Part shown: piece by piece, positions 54,549-64,000 of the stretch
Numbering within the stretch: the first letter of the stretch is position 1
Layout of the letters: every line of letters begins with the position of its first letter
Assembly: GCA_963717705.1 (NCBI GenBank)
Contig: CAVQWT010000006.1
Location: forward strand, 124,001 to 188,000
Direction of reading: 5' to 3'
DNA: 64,000 nucleotides
DNA from: CAVQWT01 sp963717705
Lineage (GTDB): Bacteria; Pseudomonadota; Gammaproteobacteria; Burkholderiales; Casimicrobiaceae
Program-made: the position numbers and the translations under genes
Notes under the pieces: generated by a model
What the model was told of the DNA's origin: nothing
The model's input: only the letters and a program-made list of their open reading frames with translations
The model's database searches: none

Positions 54549-56267
54549 ATGGCGGCCGGCGCCGAACGCATCCCCGACCGCGGCTTGCTCGTCCAGGCGG
54601 TGCGGCTGCACCAGGCCGGCCGTCTGCAGGAGGCCGAGGACGCGTACGCGCGCTACCTTTCCGCGCACCCGGACGTCCCGACGGCGCTGAACAATGCCGC
54701 GACGCTGGCGCTGGCGATGAACCGCGCACCGCTGGCGGTCGCGCGCCTGGAGCGGGCGGTGGCGGTCGACCCCGACGGCGTCGTCGGACGCCACAACCTC
54801 GGCTTCGCGCTGATCCGCGCGGGCCGGCCGCTCGACGCGATGTTCCACCTCGAGCGCGCGGTCGCGCGCGACCCCGGCTATGCCAGCGCCTGGAACAACC
54901 TGGGGATCGCGCTGGCGCATGCGGGCAACCGGCCCGAGGCGATCCGCGCGTTCGAGCGGGCGCTGTCGCTCGATGCCGGCTTCGCCGACGCGGCGGTGAA
55001 CCTCGGCGACATGCACAATCGTTCCGGCGACCCGGCGCGCGCCCGCGCGTCGTTCGAGCGCGCGCTGGCGGCGCGGCCGGACCACCCCGGCGCCATCGTC
55101 GGGGTCTCGTTCGCGCAGGCGCTCGAAGGCGAGCTCCAGCCGGCGCTGGAGGCGATGGAGCAGCGCGCCCGGCCGGCCCCCCGCTTCGCGCCGTTCTGGC
55201 AGACGCTGGGAGCGCTGCGGCACTGGTCGGGCGACCTCGACCGCGCCGAGGACGCGTACAAGCAGGCGTCGGCGCTCGACCCGGCCGACTTCGACGCCAA
55301 GTTCGGCGTCGCCAGCACGCTGCTCGGCCGTGGCGACTATCCGCGCGGCCTGCGCGCGTTCGAGGAGCGTCCCGACGGCCGCCACGGTCCCGCGCGGCGG
55401 TTTCCGGCGCTGCCGGTATGGGGTGGCGCAAGAGTCGACGGCACGCTGCTCGTGTTCTGCGAGCAGGGCCTGGGGGACGTCGTGCAGTTCGCGCGGTTCG
55501 TGCCGGCGGCCCGCGAGCGGGTCGGCGGGCTCGTTTTCGTCGTCGACGGCTACTGGCGGCCGCTCGCGCCGCTGCTCGCCTCGCTGGCCGGCGTCGACCA
55601 CCTGCTGAAAGACGCCGTGGCGGTCGAGGCGCTCGAACGCGCGCCGGCGGCGCGCACCTCGGTCCTCTCGCTCGCGTACCTGCTCGACGTCGTTCCGGAT
55701 CGCCTTCCCGGTCCGATCCCGTATCTGGCGGCGCCGGCCGATCGCGTCGGGACCTGGGCGCCTCGCGTCGCCGCGCTGCCCGGACTCAAGGTCGGCCTCG
55801 CGTGGTCGGCGCTCCATCGCGGCGACCACGGCTACCTCACCCGGCACAAGTCGGTGCCGGTCGCGGCGCTGGCGCCGCTCGTCGCCCGGTCCGGCGCGTC
55901 CTTCGTCAGCCTGCAGCCGGGCGCGGCCGGCGACCGGACGCCGCTGGGCGCGCTGGCGGACCGCATCGCCGACTGGACGCCGGAGTTCCGCGATTTCGGC
56001 GACACCGCCGCGATCATCGCGGCGCTCGACCTCGTGATCACGACCGACACCGCGGTCGCCCACGTCGCCGGCGCGCTGGGCAAGCCGGTCTGGCTGCTCG
56101 ACCGCTACAATGCCTGCTGGCGCTGGCGCCTCGATCCGGTGCGCTCGCCCTGGTACCCGACGCTGACGATCTTCCGCCAGGATGCATTCCTCGACTGGAC
56201 CGGACCGCTTGCCGCCGTCGAGGCCGAGTTGGCGCGAGTGGTCTCCGGCGCCCGCGCGTTGCCCTGA
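54549..56267 (+). CDS. TPR-repeat protein with glycosyltransferase-like C-terminal domain
   Basis: A 572-residue protein with two parts. Residues 1-270 contain about seven tetratricopeptide repeats (for example HPDVPTALNNAATLALAMNR, YASAWNNLGIALAHAGNRPE, FADAAVNLGDMHNRSGD). The C-terminal 280 or so residues resemble the GT9/GT41-like domain often fused to TPRs: LLVFCEQGLGDVVQFARFVP, VGLAWSAL, FVSLQPGA and the end motif DLVITTDTAVAHVAGALGKPVW. No signal peptide is seen. It begins 11 bases after argG. The substrate is unknown; protein or surface glycosylation is possible. Confidence 0.82.
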   Translation: MAAGAERIPDRGLLVQAVRLHQAGRLQEAEDAYARYLSAHPDVPTALNNAATLALAMNRAPLAVARLERAVAVDPDGVVGRHNLGFALIRAGRPLDAMFHLERAVARDPGYASAWNNLGIALAHAGNRPEAIRAFERALSLDAGFADAAVNLGDMHNRSGDPARARASFERALAARPDHPGAIVGVSFAQALEGELQPALEAMEQRARPAPRFAPFWQTLGALRHWSGDLDRAEDAYKQASALDPADFDAKFGVASTLLGRGDYPRGLRAFEERPDGRHGPARRFPALPVWGGARVDGTLLVFCEQGLGDVVQFARFVPAARERVGGLVFVVDGYWRPLAPLLASLAGVDHLLKDAVAVEALERAPAARTSVLSLAYLLDVVPDRLPGPIPYLAAPADRVGTWAPRVAALPGLKVGLAWSALHRGDHGYLTRHKSVPVAALAPLVARSGASFVSLQPGAAGDRTPLGALADRIADWTPEFRDFGDTAAIIAALDLVITTDTAVAHVAGALGKPVWLLDRYNACWRWRLDPVRSPWYPTLTIFRQDAFLDWTGPLAAVEAELARVVSGARALP

Positions 56268-56364
56268 GGTATTCTCGGGCGCCCGACGTTCCGCCCTGCT
56301 CCACCCGTTTCCACGTCGCCGCCCCGCGCGGCGCGCCACCCCTCCACCACGCCCGGAAACCGCC

Positions 56365-56850
56365 ATGCCCTCATTCGACATCGTCTCCGAAGTCAATCAG
56401 GTCGAAGTGCGCAACGCCCTCGACCAGGCCAACAAGGAAATCAGCACCCGCTTCGACTTCAAGGGCTCGGACTCGCGCGTCGAGTACGATGGCAAGGCGC
56501 TTACGCTGTACGCCGACGACGAGTTCAAGCTTGGCCAGGTGATGGACGTCCTCAGCGCCAAGTTCGCCAAGCGGCAGGTCGACAGCCGCTCGCTCAAGGA
56601 CGGCGACATCGAGAAGATCTCGGGCAACAAGGTGAAGCGCGTCGTCACCGTGCGCACCGGGGTCGACCAGGAAACGGCCAAGAAGATCGTCAAGCTGCTG
56701 AAGGAGAGCAAGATCAAGGTGCAGGGCTCGATCCAGGGCGAATCGGTGCGCGTTTCCGGCGCCAAGCGCGACGACCTGCAGGCGGCGATCGCGCTGGTGA
56801 AGGGCGCCATCACCGACTACCCGCTGCAATACGAGAACTTCCGCGATTGA
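56365..56850 (+). CDS. yajQ: YajQ family nucleotide-binding protein
   Basis: A 161-residue protein of the YajQ/DUF520 family (two ferredoxin-like folds); in Xanthomonas a homologue binds cyclic-di-GMP. Family signatures are MPSFDIVSEVNQVEVRNALD, ISTRFDFKGSDSRVE, VTVRTGVDQETAKKIVKLLK and VRVSGAKRDDLQAAI. It is full length. Its TGA overlaps the TTG start of the following GNAT gene. Confidence 0.95.
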   Translation: MPSFDIVSEVNQVEVRNALDQANKEISTRFDFKGSDSRVEYDGKALTLYADDEFKLGQVMDVLSAKFAKRQVDSRSLKDGDIEKISGNKVKRVVTVRTGVDQETAKKIVKLLKESKIKVQGSIQGESVRVSGAKRDDLQAAIALVKGAITDYPLQYENFRD

Positions 56851-57416
56851 GCGCGCCCACGGCCCTGGCGGCGGTGATCGCGACGCCGCGACTCGATCTC
56901 GAGCCCCTTCGCCTCGCGCACGCCGAAACCTGCTACCCCTCGTTCGCCGACCCGTCGCTCTACCGCTACATCGACCTGCCGATGCCCGCGGACGCGTCGG
57001 AACTGCGCGAGCGCTTCGCGGGCTGGCGCCGGGGCAGCGGCAACCCCGACGAGGTCTGGCTCAACTGGATCGCGTTCGAGCGCGGGTCGGGTCGCGCCGC
57101 GGGCTGGTTCCAGGCGACGGTGCAGGCCGCGGACGGCAAGGCCTGCATCGCCTACCTCGTCTTCGGGTCGTTCCAGCGACGCGGTGTCGCGAGCGAAGCG
57201 GTGCGGGCGCTGGCCGGGCGGCTGTTCGCCGCCACCGAGGTGACGCTGATCGTCGCGCAGACCGACGAGCGCAACGAGGCGTCGCGGCGAGCGGCCTTGG
57301 CCGCGGGCTTCGTCGCGGACCCGCAGCCTTTCGCTTCGACGCTGCGCGGCGAGCCGTCGACCGATCGCGTCTATCGGCTGGTCCGGCCGGCAGCGGCGGG
57401 CGCCCCCGCCGGCTGA
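56847..57416 (+). CDS. GNAT-family N-acetyltransferase, TTG start
   Basis: A 189-residue RimJ/RimL-like acetyltransferase. It opens with TPRLDLEPLRLAHAE, the usual entry of this subgroup, followed by YIDLPMP and the acetyl-CoA-binding region VFGSFQRRGVASEAVRALAG. QTDERNEASRRAALAAGF follows. The start is a TTG that overlaps the yajQ stop (TTGA), implying translational coupling. The acceptor is unknown. Confidence 0.85.
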   Translation: MSAPTALAAVIATPRLDLEPLRLAHAETCYPSFADPSLYRYIDLPMPADASELRERFAGWRRGSGNPDEVWLNWIAFERGSGRAAGWFQATVQAADGKACIAYLVFGSFQRRGVASEAVRALAGRLFAATEVTLIVAQTDERNEASRRAALAAGFVADPQPFASTLRGEPSTDRVYRLVRPAAAGAPAG

Positions 57417-57456
57417 CGTTGAGCGGGTCGCGGCGCGGTCGCCGGACCCCGGCGGC

Positions 57457-58041
57457 TCAGCCGAAGTCGGCGGCGAGCGCCGCGCGAGACTCGGCGCCAA
57501 GCGCGGGAATGGCCGCGGCGTAGTTCGGGTGATCGACCCCGATGCCCAGCCCCACGCCGTACTTCAGCGCCGCGATCATCTCCGGGCTGAACTCGAAGCG
57601 CAGGAAGTGGACCGCCGAGGTCTTCTCGGCGTTCTCGCGCTCGAGGTCCTCGTCGGCGATCGCGTGGACCTTCGGGCAGCCCTCGACCTGGACCCAGACG
57701 CGGTCCTCGATGCCCTTGAGCCGGCCCAGCGCGACGCGGCGCTCGTCGACGTCCTCGTACTCGATCAGCATCGTCGCCTTGAGGTTGGTGCCGTCCGGAA
57801 CCAGCGGGTTGTAGGCGTCGAGCTCGTCCTGGATGCCCGCATCCTCGAAGGTCTTCTCGATGCGCAGCATTTCCTGGATCTGGTAGCGCAGCGTCAGCTC
57901 GTCCTCGAACACCAGCGTCAGGTGCTCGCCGAGGTGAATCGTGCGCGGCTTCTTGTGCGCGAGCACCTTCGCGCGGAATTCCTTGCGGGCCCTGGCGTAG
58001 GCCTCGAGCGTCAGCAGCGATTCACGCGTGATGCGCGGCAT
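57457..58041 (-). CDS. DUF3501 family protein
   Basis: A 194-residue protein of unknown function that in many proteobacteria is encoded with rubrerythrin and an Hdr-like Fe-S protein, as here. Visible features are RITRESLLTLEAYARARKEF, TLVFEDELTLRYQIQEMLR, NLKATMLIEYEDVDERR and the C-terminal FEFSPEMIAALKYG. The start at 58041 has a strong ribosome-binding site (GGGAGG, five bases upstream); an ATG nine codons earlier is weaker. It is the third gene of the trio. Confidence 0.87.
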   Translation of the reverse strand: MPRITRESLLTLEAYARARKEFRAKVLAHKKPRTIHLGEHLTLVFEDELTLRYQIQEMLRIEKTFEDAGIQDELDAYNPLVPDGTNLKATMLIEYEDVDERRVALGRLKGIEDRVWVQVEGCPKVHAIADEDLERENAEKTSAVHFLRFEFSPEMIAALKYGVGLGIGVDHPNYAAAIPALGAESRAALAADFG

Positions 58042-58155
58042 GCGCGCCTCCCTGGTCGTCGATGTCATGCGATTCTCCGTGTCGTGGTCCCGCCGGTTCG
58101 AGCGCGAGCGGGTGCGCCGGGTTCCGCGGCGCGCATGGACAGCGCGCGGCGGGGG

Positions 58156-59496
58156 TCATTCGATGCCGTACGCCATCCGGATCAGCGTCAACGGGTGCGC
58201 CCTCGGCGGCTCGGCGGCACCCGACTCGGCGATCCCCTGCTGGATGCGCCGGCCCGCGATCGGGCAGTCGGAGCTGACGAACTGGGGCTCCTCCTGCGCC
58301 ATCTGCCTGAACACCGGCTTGCCGATCTTCATCGAAGCGTCGATGAACTCGCTCTTCACGCCGTAGGTGCCGTCGTGACCCGCGCAGCGCTCGACCGTGT
58401 TGACCGTGGTGTCCGGCACCCATTCGAGCACCTCGCGCGTCTTCTGGCCGACGTTCTGGACGCGCGAGTGGCACGGGATGTGGTAGCTGACCTTGCCCAG
58501 CGGCCGCTTGAAGTCCTTCTTGAGCAGGCCGTCGCGATCGCGCAGCACGAGGTACTCGAACGGATCGAACATCGCCTCGCGGACCGCCTTCACGTCGGCG
58601 TCGTCGGGGTACATCAGCGGCAGTTCCTGCTTGAACATCAGCGTGCACGAAGGCACCGAGGACATGATCGCGTAACCGTCGCGCGCAAGCGCCGCCATGG
58701 CCGGGATGTTGACGTTCTTGAGACGGTCGACCGCCTCGAAGTCGCCCAGCTCGAGCTTGGGCATGCCGCAGCACGCCTCCTTCTCGACCAGGCGGTAGGA
58801 AATCTCGTTGTGGTCGAGGATAGCCAGCAGATCGTGGCCGATCCCCGGCTCGTTGTAGTTGATGTAGCAGGTCGAGAACACGACGACCTTGCCCGGCGTG
58901 CGCTCGCCGTCGCGCACCGGCCAGGCGACCGAAGCGGCAGCGGTCTTGCGGAAGTTCTTCGCGTCGTACGGAGGCAGCCGGGTCTGCGCCGCCACGCCCA
59001 GCACCTTGTCCATGACCGCGCGGGTCGCCGGCGTGCGGTTCGCCCAGTTCACCGCCTGCACGACGACGGGAATCGTCGCCAGCTTGCCGACCGCGTCGGT
59101 GCTGGTGAGCAGCCGGTCGCGCACACGGGCGCCGTGCTGCCTGTACTTCACCGCCTTGGCGCGAAGCATCAGGTGCGGGAAATCGAGGTTCCACGGATGC
59201 GGCGGTACGTACGGGCACTTCGTCATGTAGCAGACGTCGCACAGGTAGCACTGGTCGACGACCTTCCAGTAATCGTCCTTCGCGACCCCGTCCACTTCCA
59301 TCGTCTTGCTCTCGTCGACGAGATCGAACAGCGTCGGGAACGACTGGCACAGGCTCACGCAGCGCCGGCAGCCGTGACAGATGTCGAAGACGCGCTCCAT
59401 CTCCTTGAACAGCGCTTCGCTGTCGTAGAACTCGGGATTGCGCCAGTCGATCGGGTGGCGCGTGGGCGCTTCGAGGCTGCCTTCGCGGACGGTCAT
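58156..59496 (-). CDS. Heterodisulfide reductase-related / GlpC-like iron-sulfur oxidoreductase
   Basis: A 446-residue cytoplasmic protein with two N-terminal [4Fe-4S] motifs: CHGCRRCVSLC (near residue 40) and CYLCDVCYMTKCP (near 83). Two CCG-type domains follow. The first has CYINYNEPG and the ACCGMPKLELGD motif; the second has CHSRVQNVG, but the usual CCG reads CAGHDGTYG. This composition matches the Hdr-like proteins linked to rubrerythrin and DUF3501. It may pass electrons to rubrerythrin for peroxide reduction; that role is inferred from gene order. Confidence 0.88.
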   Translation of the reverse strand: MTVREGSLEAPTRHPIDWRNPEFYDSEALFKEMERVFDICHGCRRCVSLCQSFPTLFDLVDESKTMEVDGVAKDDYWKVVDQCYLCDVCYMTKCPYVPPHPWNLDFPHLMLRAKAVKYRQHGARVRDRLLTSTDAVGKLATIPVVVQAVNWANRTPATRAVMDKVLGVAAQTRLPPYDAKNFRKTAAASVAWPVRDGERTPGKVVVFSTCYINYNEPGIGHDLLAILDHNEISYRLVEKEACCGMPKLELGDFEAVDRLKNVNIPAMAALARDGYAIMSSVPSCTLMFKQELPLMYPDDADVKAVREAMFDPFEYLVLRDRDGLLKKDFKRPLGKVSYHIPCHSRVQNVGQKTREVLEWVPDTTVNTVERCAGHDGTYGVKSEFIDASMKIGKPVFRQMAQEEPQFVSSDCPIAGRRIQQGIAESGAAEPPRAHPLTLIRMAYGIE

Positions 59497-59629
59497 CGTG
59501 GACTCGATGGATGAGGATGGTGCAACGGCGGACCCGACGCCACGGCAGCGGTTCGCCGCCGTGGTTCAGGCACTTCCGCCAGATCGGGCGGCGCCGGCGG
59601 TGCCGGCGTCCGCTCCGGCCGGCGGCGAC

Positions 59630-60052
59630 TCAGTCCGTGAGCGCGTCGAGCGCCTTCTGGAACCGGTTGGCGTGCGAGCGTTCGGCCTTCGCCAGCGTCT
59701 CGAACCAGTCGGCGATTTCCTCGAAGCCTTCGTCGCGCGCGGACTTGGACATGCCCGGGTACATGTCGGTGTACTCGTGCGTCTCTCCGGCGACCGCCGC
59801 CTTCAGGTTCTGCCGCGAACTGCCGATCGGCAGGTCCGTCGCCGGGTCGCCGACCTGCGCCAGGTAGTCGAGGTGGCCGTGCGCGTGGCCGGTCTCGCCT
59901 TCGGCCGTCGAGCGGAAAAGCGCCGCGACGTCGTTCTGGCCTTCGACGTCGGCCTTGTTCGCGAAGTACAGGTAACGGCGGTTCGCCTGCGACTCGCCGG
60001 CGAACGCGGCCTTCAGGTTGTCGTGCGTCTTGGTGCCTTTGAGGCTCTTCAT
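59630..60052 (-). CDS. Rubrerythrin (diiron protein without rubredoxin domain)
   Basis: A 140-residue four-helix diiron protein, a likely peroxide reductase. Iron ligands are visible in the two EXXH-type pairs: FAGESQANRRYLYFA with AEGETGHAHGH, and VAGETHEYTDMYPGM with KAERSHANRF. The protein stops after the helical bundle, so the C-terminal rubredoxin domain is absent and an external electron donor is needed, perhaps the Hdr-like protein downstream. The start at 60052 matches the family; upstream in-frame codons are unconserved. Confidence 0.92.
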   Translation of the reverse strand: MKSLKGTKTHDNLKAAFAGESQANRRYLYFANKADVEGQNDVAALFRSTAEGETGHAHGHLDYLAQVGDPATDLPIGSSRQNLKAAVAGETHEYTDMYPGMSKSARDEGFEEIADWFETLAKAERSHANRFQKALDALTD

Positions 60053-60269
60053 CGTGCATCTCCTCTCGAGGTGACCGCGTCGGCCACACCGTGCCGCCGG
60101 CGCGAAAGCTGTGACCGCCGGAAACCGCTTGCTCCCGACGATGACTGATTGTGCGCGCCGCGCGGGGGCCCCGTCCAATTGACTGTGCCAATGCGGACGA
60201 TAACCTGCGCTAATGCCTGGGACTCCCCGGGCTGCCCGCTCGGGCACCCCTGCGGCGCCGCGACGCAGC

Positions 60270-61871
<1,602 letters not shown>

Positions 61872-61938
61872 CGTCGGGTCCTTGTGCGTGGGATTGGCGG
61901 GTGTCGCGGCCGCGGAATGCCGCCGGGGCGCAAATGGG

Positions 61939-61952
61939 ATTTCGTGAAATCG
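61939..61952. promoter_or_regulatory. Candidate operator upstream of aceB
   Basis: A 14-base dyad, GATTTC-GT-GAAATC, lies 68-81 bases before the aceB ATG. It occurs in the 312-base aceB-bactofilin gap (61872-62183), which holds no gene. The gap also has two GCGCAAAT sequences (61930-61937, 62062-62069). The binding protein is unknown. Confidence 0.4.
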
Positions 61953-62086
61953 GTGGAATGTGAAAGTCGTTTTCAGATTCGCATTTTACCCCGAAACGAC
62001 GGCTGCGCACACGCCTCGCGGCGGCATCGATCCTTCGGCCCCCCCCCGGGGTACGACCCGTGCGCAAATTATTTTGTCGCAATCCA

Positions 62087-62126
62087 TTGCGCGACGGAGC
62101 TCGAAGGCGAACAATGACATTGTCAT
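62087..62126 (+). promoter_or_regulatory. Candidate bactofilin promoter with overlapping palindrome
   Basis: TTGCGC (62087-62092) and AACAAT (62110-62115) are separated by 17 bases; the match is modest. A perfect palindrome ATGACA-T-TGTCAT (62114-62126) overlaps the -10 and the predicted start site, so a bound protein would repress transcription. A further dyad (GTCGCAAT-CC-ATTGCG) lies at 62076-62091. Confidence 0.4.
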
Positions 62127-62183
62127 AGCGGTTGGCTTCCCGCCGGCCGATCGCCCGGTCCCCCACCATCTGTAGGAGTCGCC

Positions 62184-62837
62184 ATGTTCAGCCTACGCCG
62201 CAACGACCGAACCGCCGAAGCGAAGGCCCCGCTGAAGCCCGCAATCTACGAACCCCCGGGAGTTCCGGCGCCAACCGCCGCGGGAGCGACGACACCTGAC
62301 TCGCTGCTGACCCTGCCGCGCGACACTCCGCCGCGCCCACCCGGTGCCGCGCGCAGCGAGCCGCAGGCCCCGACCGTCGCGGCGGAGCCAGCCGCCGCGC
62401 CGATTCCGCCGCCGCCGCCGCAGCCACAGGCGGCGGGCAGCAAGCTGTCCATCGGCGTCAACATCAAGCTCAAGGGTGTCGAAATCTCCGACTGCGACGT
62501 CATGGTGATCGAGGGTCACGTCGAGGCAACCGTGCACAGCCACGTGATGGAGATCGCCAAGCCGGGAACGCTGAAGGGCACGGCGATGATCGACGTCGCC
62601 GAGATTCACGGCGACTTCTCCGGCGAACTCACCGCCCGCACGCGACTCGTCGTCCATGCCACCGGCCGCGTGTCCGGCACCATCCGCTACGGCAAGCTGA
62701 TCGTCGCCGAGGGCGGCGAGCTCAACGGCGACGTCAAGCGGCTGGATGCGGCGGACACCTCGACGCATCCGACGCGCGATGCGGCCCCCGGCGCGCCGTT
62801 CGTCCTGGGGACGCCCGACGAGCGCGGAGCGCGTTGA
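62184..62837 (+). CDS. Bactofilin family cytoskeletal protein
   Basis: A 217-residue polymer-forming protein. Residues 1-85 are a disordered Pro/Ala-rich N-terminus. Residues 86-188 form the bactofilin (DUF583) right-handed beta-helix: NIKLKGVEISDCDVMVIEGHVEATVHS, GTLKGTAMIDVAEIHGDFSGEL and GRVSGTIRYGKLIVAEGGELNGDV. A short polar tail follows. An AGGAG ribosome-binding site five bases before the ATG fixes the start. Bactofilins shape the envelope or position enzymes; no partner peptidase gene is adjacent. Confidence 0.92.
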   Translation: MFSLRRNDRTAEAKAPLKPAIYEPPGVPAPTAAGATTPDSLLTLPRDTPPRPPGAARSEPQAPTVAAEPAAAPIPPPPPQPQAAGSKLSIGVNIKLKGVEISDCDVMVIEGHVEATVHSHVMEIAKPGTLKGTAMIDVAEIHGDFSGELTARTRLVVHATGRVSGTIRYGKLIVAEGGELNGDVKRLDAADTSTHPTRDAAPGAPFVLGTPDERGAR

Positions 62838-62966
62838 GCGGGCCGCGGGCCGGCGCTTCATGCCGCGCACGGTCCGCAGCCGCAATCCCCGGTGTCAGCC
62901 TCGCCGGGACCCCCCGGGTCCTCGGATGAGCTTGGCCCTCACCGGCGTTCTCCGCCCGTTACCGCG

Positions 62967-64000
62967 TCAGGCGTAGCTCACCTTCCGCGCGTCCGGCCGC
63001 ACCAGCATGCCCTGGGCGATGCCGCGGTTGACCGCGCTTACCACCGCGCGCAGCGTCGCGGTGACGATGTTCGGGTCGAAGCCGACGCCGTAGACGGTCT
63101 GCTCGGCGCCGATGCGCAGTTGCACGTAGGCGACCGCCGTTGCGTCCTCGCCCGCGCCGACGCCGTGCTCGTGGTAGTTCTGCACGTGGATGTCGAGCCC
63201 GCCGTCGACCCGCAGCGCGTGGACGAACGCATCGACGGGGCCGTTGCCCGACCCGGTGAGCTTCCACTCGACGCCATCGACCGCCAGGTGCGCCGTCAGC
63301 TGCTCGACGGTGCCGTCGGCGACGTTGTGAACCGCGCGGTGCCCGACGTAGGCGACCGGCAGCGTCGCGGCAACGTACTCGCGATCGAACGCGGCGCGGA
63401 TCTCCTCCGACGCGAGCTCCTTTCCCGTCGCGTCGGCGATCTTCTGCACCACCTGGCTGAACTCGATCTGCAGCAAGCGCGGCAGCGCGAGGCCGCAGTC
63501 GCGTTCGAGCAGGTACGCGATGCCGCCCTTGCCCGACTGGCTGTTGACCCGGATGACCGCATCGTACGTCCGGCCCACGTCGGCCGGGTCGATCGGCAGG
63601 TACGGGACGTCCCATACCAGGTCGCCGCGCGCGACCCGCACGGCGCGCTCGGCCAGGCCCTTCTTGATCGCGTCCTGGTGCGATCCCGAGAACGCGGTGA
63701 ACACGAGGTCGCCACCGTAGGGATGGCGCGGATGCACCGGCAGCTGGTTGCAGTGCTCCACCGTGCGGATGATCTCGTTGATGTCGGAGAAGTCGATGCC
63801 GGGATCGATGCCCTGCGTGAACAGGTTGAGCCCGAGCGTGACGAGGCACACGTTGCCGGTGCGCTCGCCGTTGCCGAACAGGCAGCCTTCGACCCGCTCG
63901 GCGCCGGCGAGCAGCGCGAGCTCGGCCGCGGCGACGCCGCAGCCGCGGTCGTTGTGCGGGTGCACCGACAGCACCACCGAGTCGCGGTGCGCGAGGTGGC
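62967..64000 (-). CDS. leuA: 2-isopropylmalate synthase LeuA (5' end outside window)
   Basis: First committed enzyme of leucine synthesis. About 344 C-terminal residues are visible. The HPHNDRGCGVAAAELALLAGA motif belongs to the DRE-TIM metallolyase barrel, followed by EGCLFGNGERTGN. FSGSHQDAIKKG and SGKGGIAYLLE mark the linker of the long LeuA type (about 560 residues in full). The C-terminal leucine-sensing regulatory domain has the end region AVVSAVNRGIAQ. The frame continues open to the last base of the window. Confidence 0.95.
   Translation of the reverse strand, partial: HLAHRDSVVLSVHPHNDRGCGVAAAELALLAGAERVEGCLFGNGERTGNVCLVTLGLNLFTQGIDPGIDFSDINEIIRTVEHCNQLPVHPRHPYGGDLVFTAFSGSHQDAIKKGLAERAVRVARGDLVWDVPYLPIDPADVGRTYDAVIRVNSQSGKGGIAYLLERDCGLALPRLLQIEFSQVVQKIADATGKELASEEIRAAFDREYVAATLPVAYVGHRAVHNVADGTVEQLTAHLAVDGVEWKLTGSGNGPVDAFVHALRVDGGLDIHVQNYHEHGVGAGEDATAVAYVQLRIGAEQTVYGVGFDPNIVTATLRAVVSAVNRGIAQGMLVRPDARKVSYA

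Overview
The window is a GC-rich (about two-thirds G+C), densely packed chromosomal segment of a betaproteobacterium, most likely Burkholderiales. The evidence is the gene content and order: iscRSUA-hscBA behind cysE, rpsT next to murJ and a DUF3579 gene, argF/argG, long-type leuA, Bug (TctC-like) and TRAP binding proteins, and a cysteine-type periplasmic formate dehydrogenase locus. There are no insertion sequences, phage genes or CRISPR arrays; it reads as core genome with housekeeping and respiratory functions. Both end genes (hscA, leuA) run off the window.

Layout: 1-5160 iron-sulfur assembly (hscA, hscB, iscA, iscU, iscS, iscR) behind cysE, all on the minus strand, with IscR-type operators in front of iscR and cysE. 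5336-13371 mixed genes: TRAP binding protein, DUF3667 membrane protein, an unknown, trmJ (frameshifted), suhB, a secreted S8 protease with a DUF5648 tail, and an AI-2E-family permease. 13491-13578 tRNA-Ser(CGA). 13649-23301 a ten-gene minus-strand formate dehydrogenase operon: DUF3305, DUF3306, a poly-ferredoxin, a TorD-like chaperone, a Tat-target peptide, the alpha, beta and gamma subunits, a lipoprotein and a small exported protein. 23442-29112 the divergent molybdenum-cofactor operon moaA-fdhD-GFA-mobA-moeA-chrA, which supplies and sulfurates the cofactor used by that dehydrogenase. 29125-38326 msrB, relA, glmM, folP, ftsH, rlmE and two unknowns. 38521-46622 yhbY (with a repeat tail), an EamA transporter, greA, carB, carA, dapB, bamE. 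46762-57416 fur, murJ (frameshifted), rpsT, DUF3579, a nitronate-monooxygenase-like gene, argF, a Bug gene, argG, a TPR/glycosyltransferase-like gene, yajQ and a GNAT gene. 57457-60052 DUF3501, an Hdr-like Fe-S protein and rubrerythrin. 60270-64000 aceB, bactofilin and partial leuA.

Four threads stand out. (1) Sequences resembling the IscR type-1 operator occur at both iscR and cysE, which suggests that sulfur supply (cysteine) and Fe-S assembly are controlled together. (2) Stop/start overlaps of the form NTGA are pervasive, and two of them (chrA, folP) appear to use a CTG start codon. (3) Two promoters (cysE, relA) place the -10 element exactly six bases before the ATG, the geometry of leaderless mRNAs. 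(4) Three conserved genes (trmJ, murJ, the DUF3306 gene) are broken only by apparent one-base insertions of A or T, which looks more like assembly indels than gene decay. No clearly novel defence or mobile system was found.
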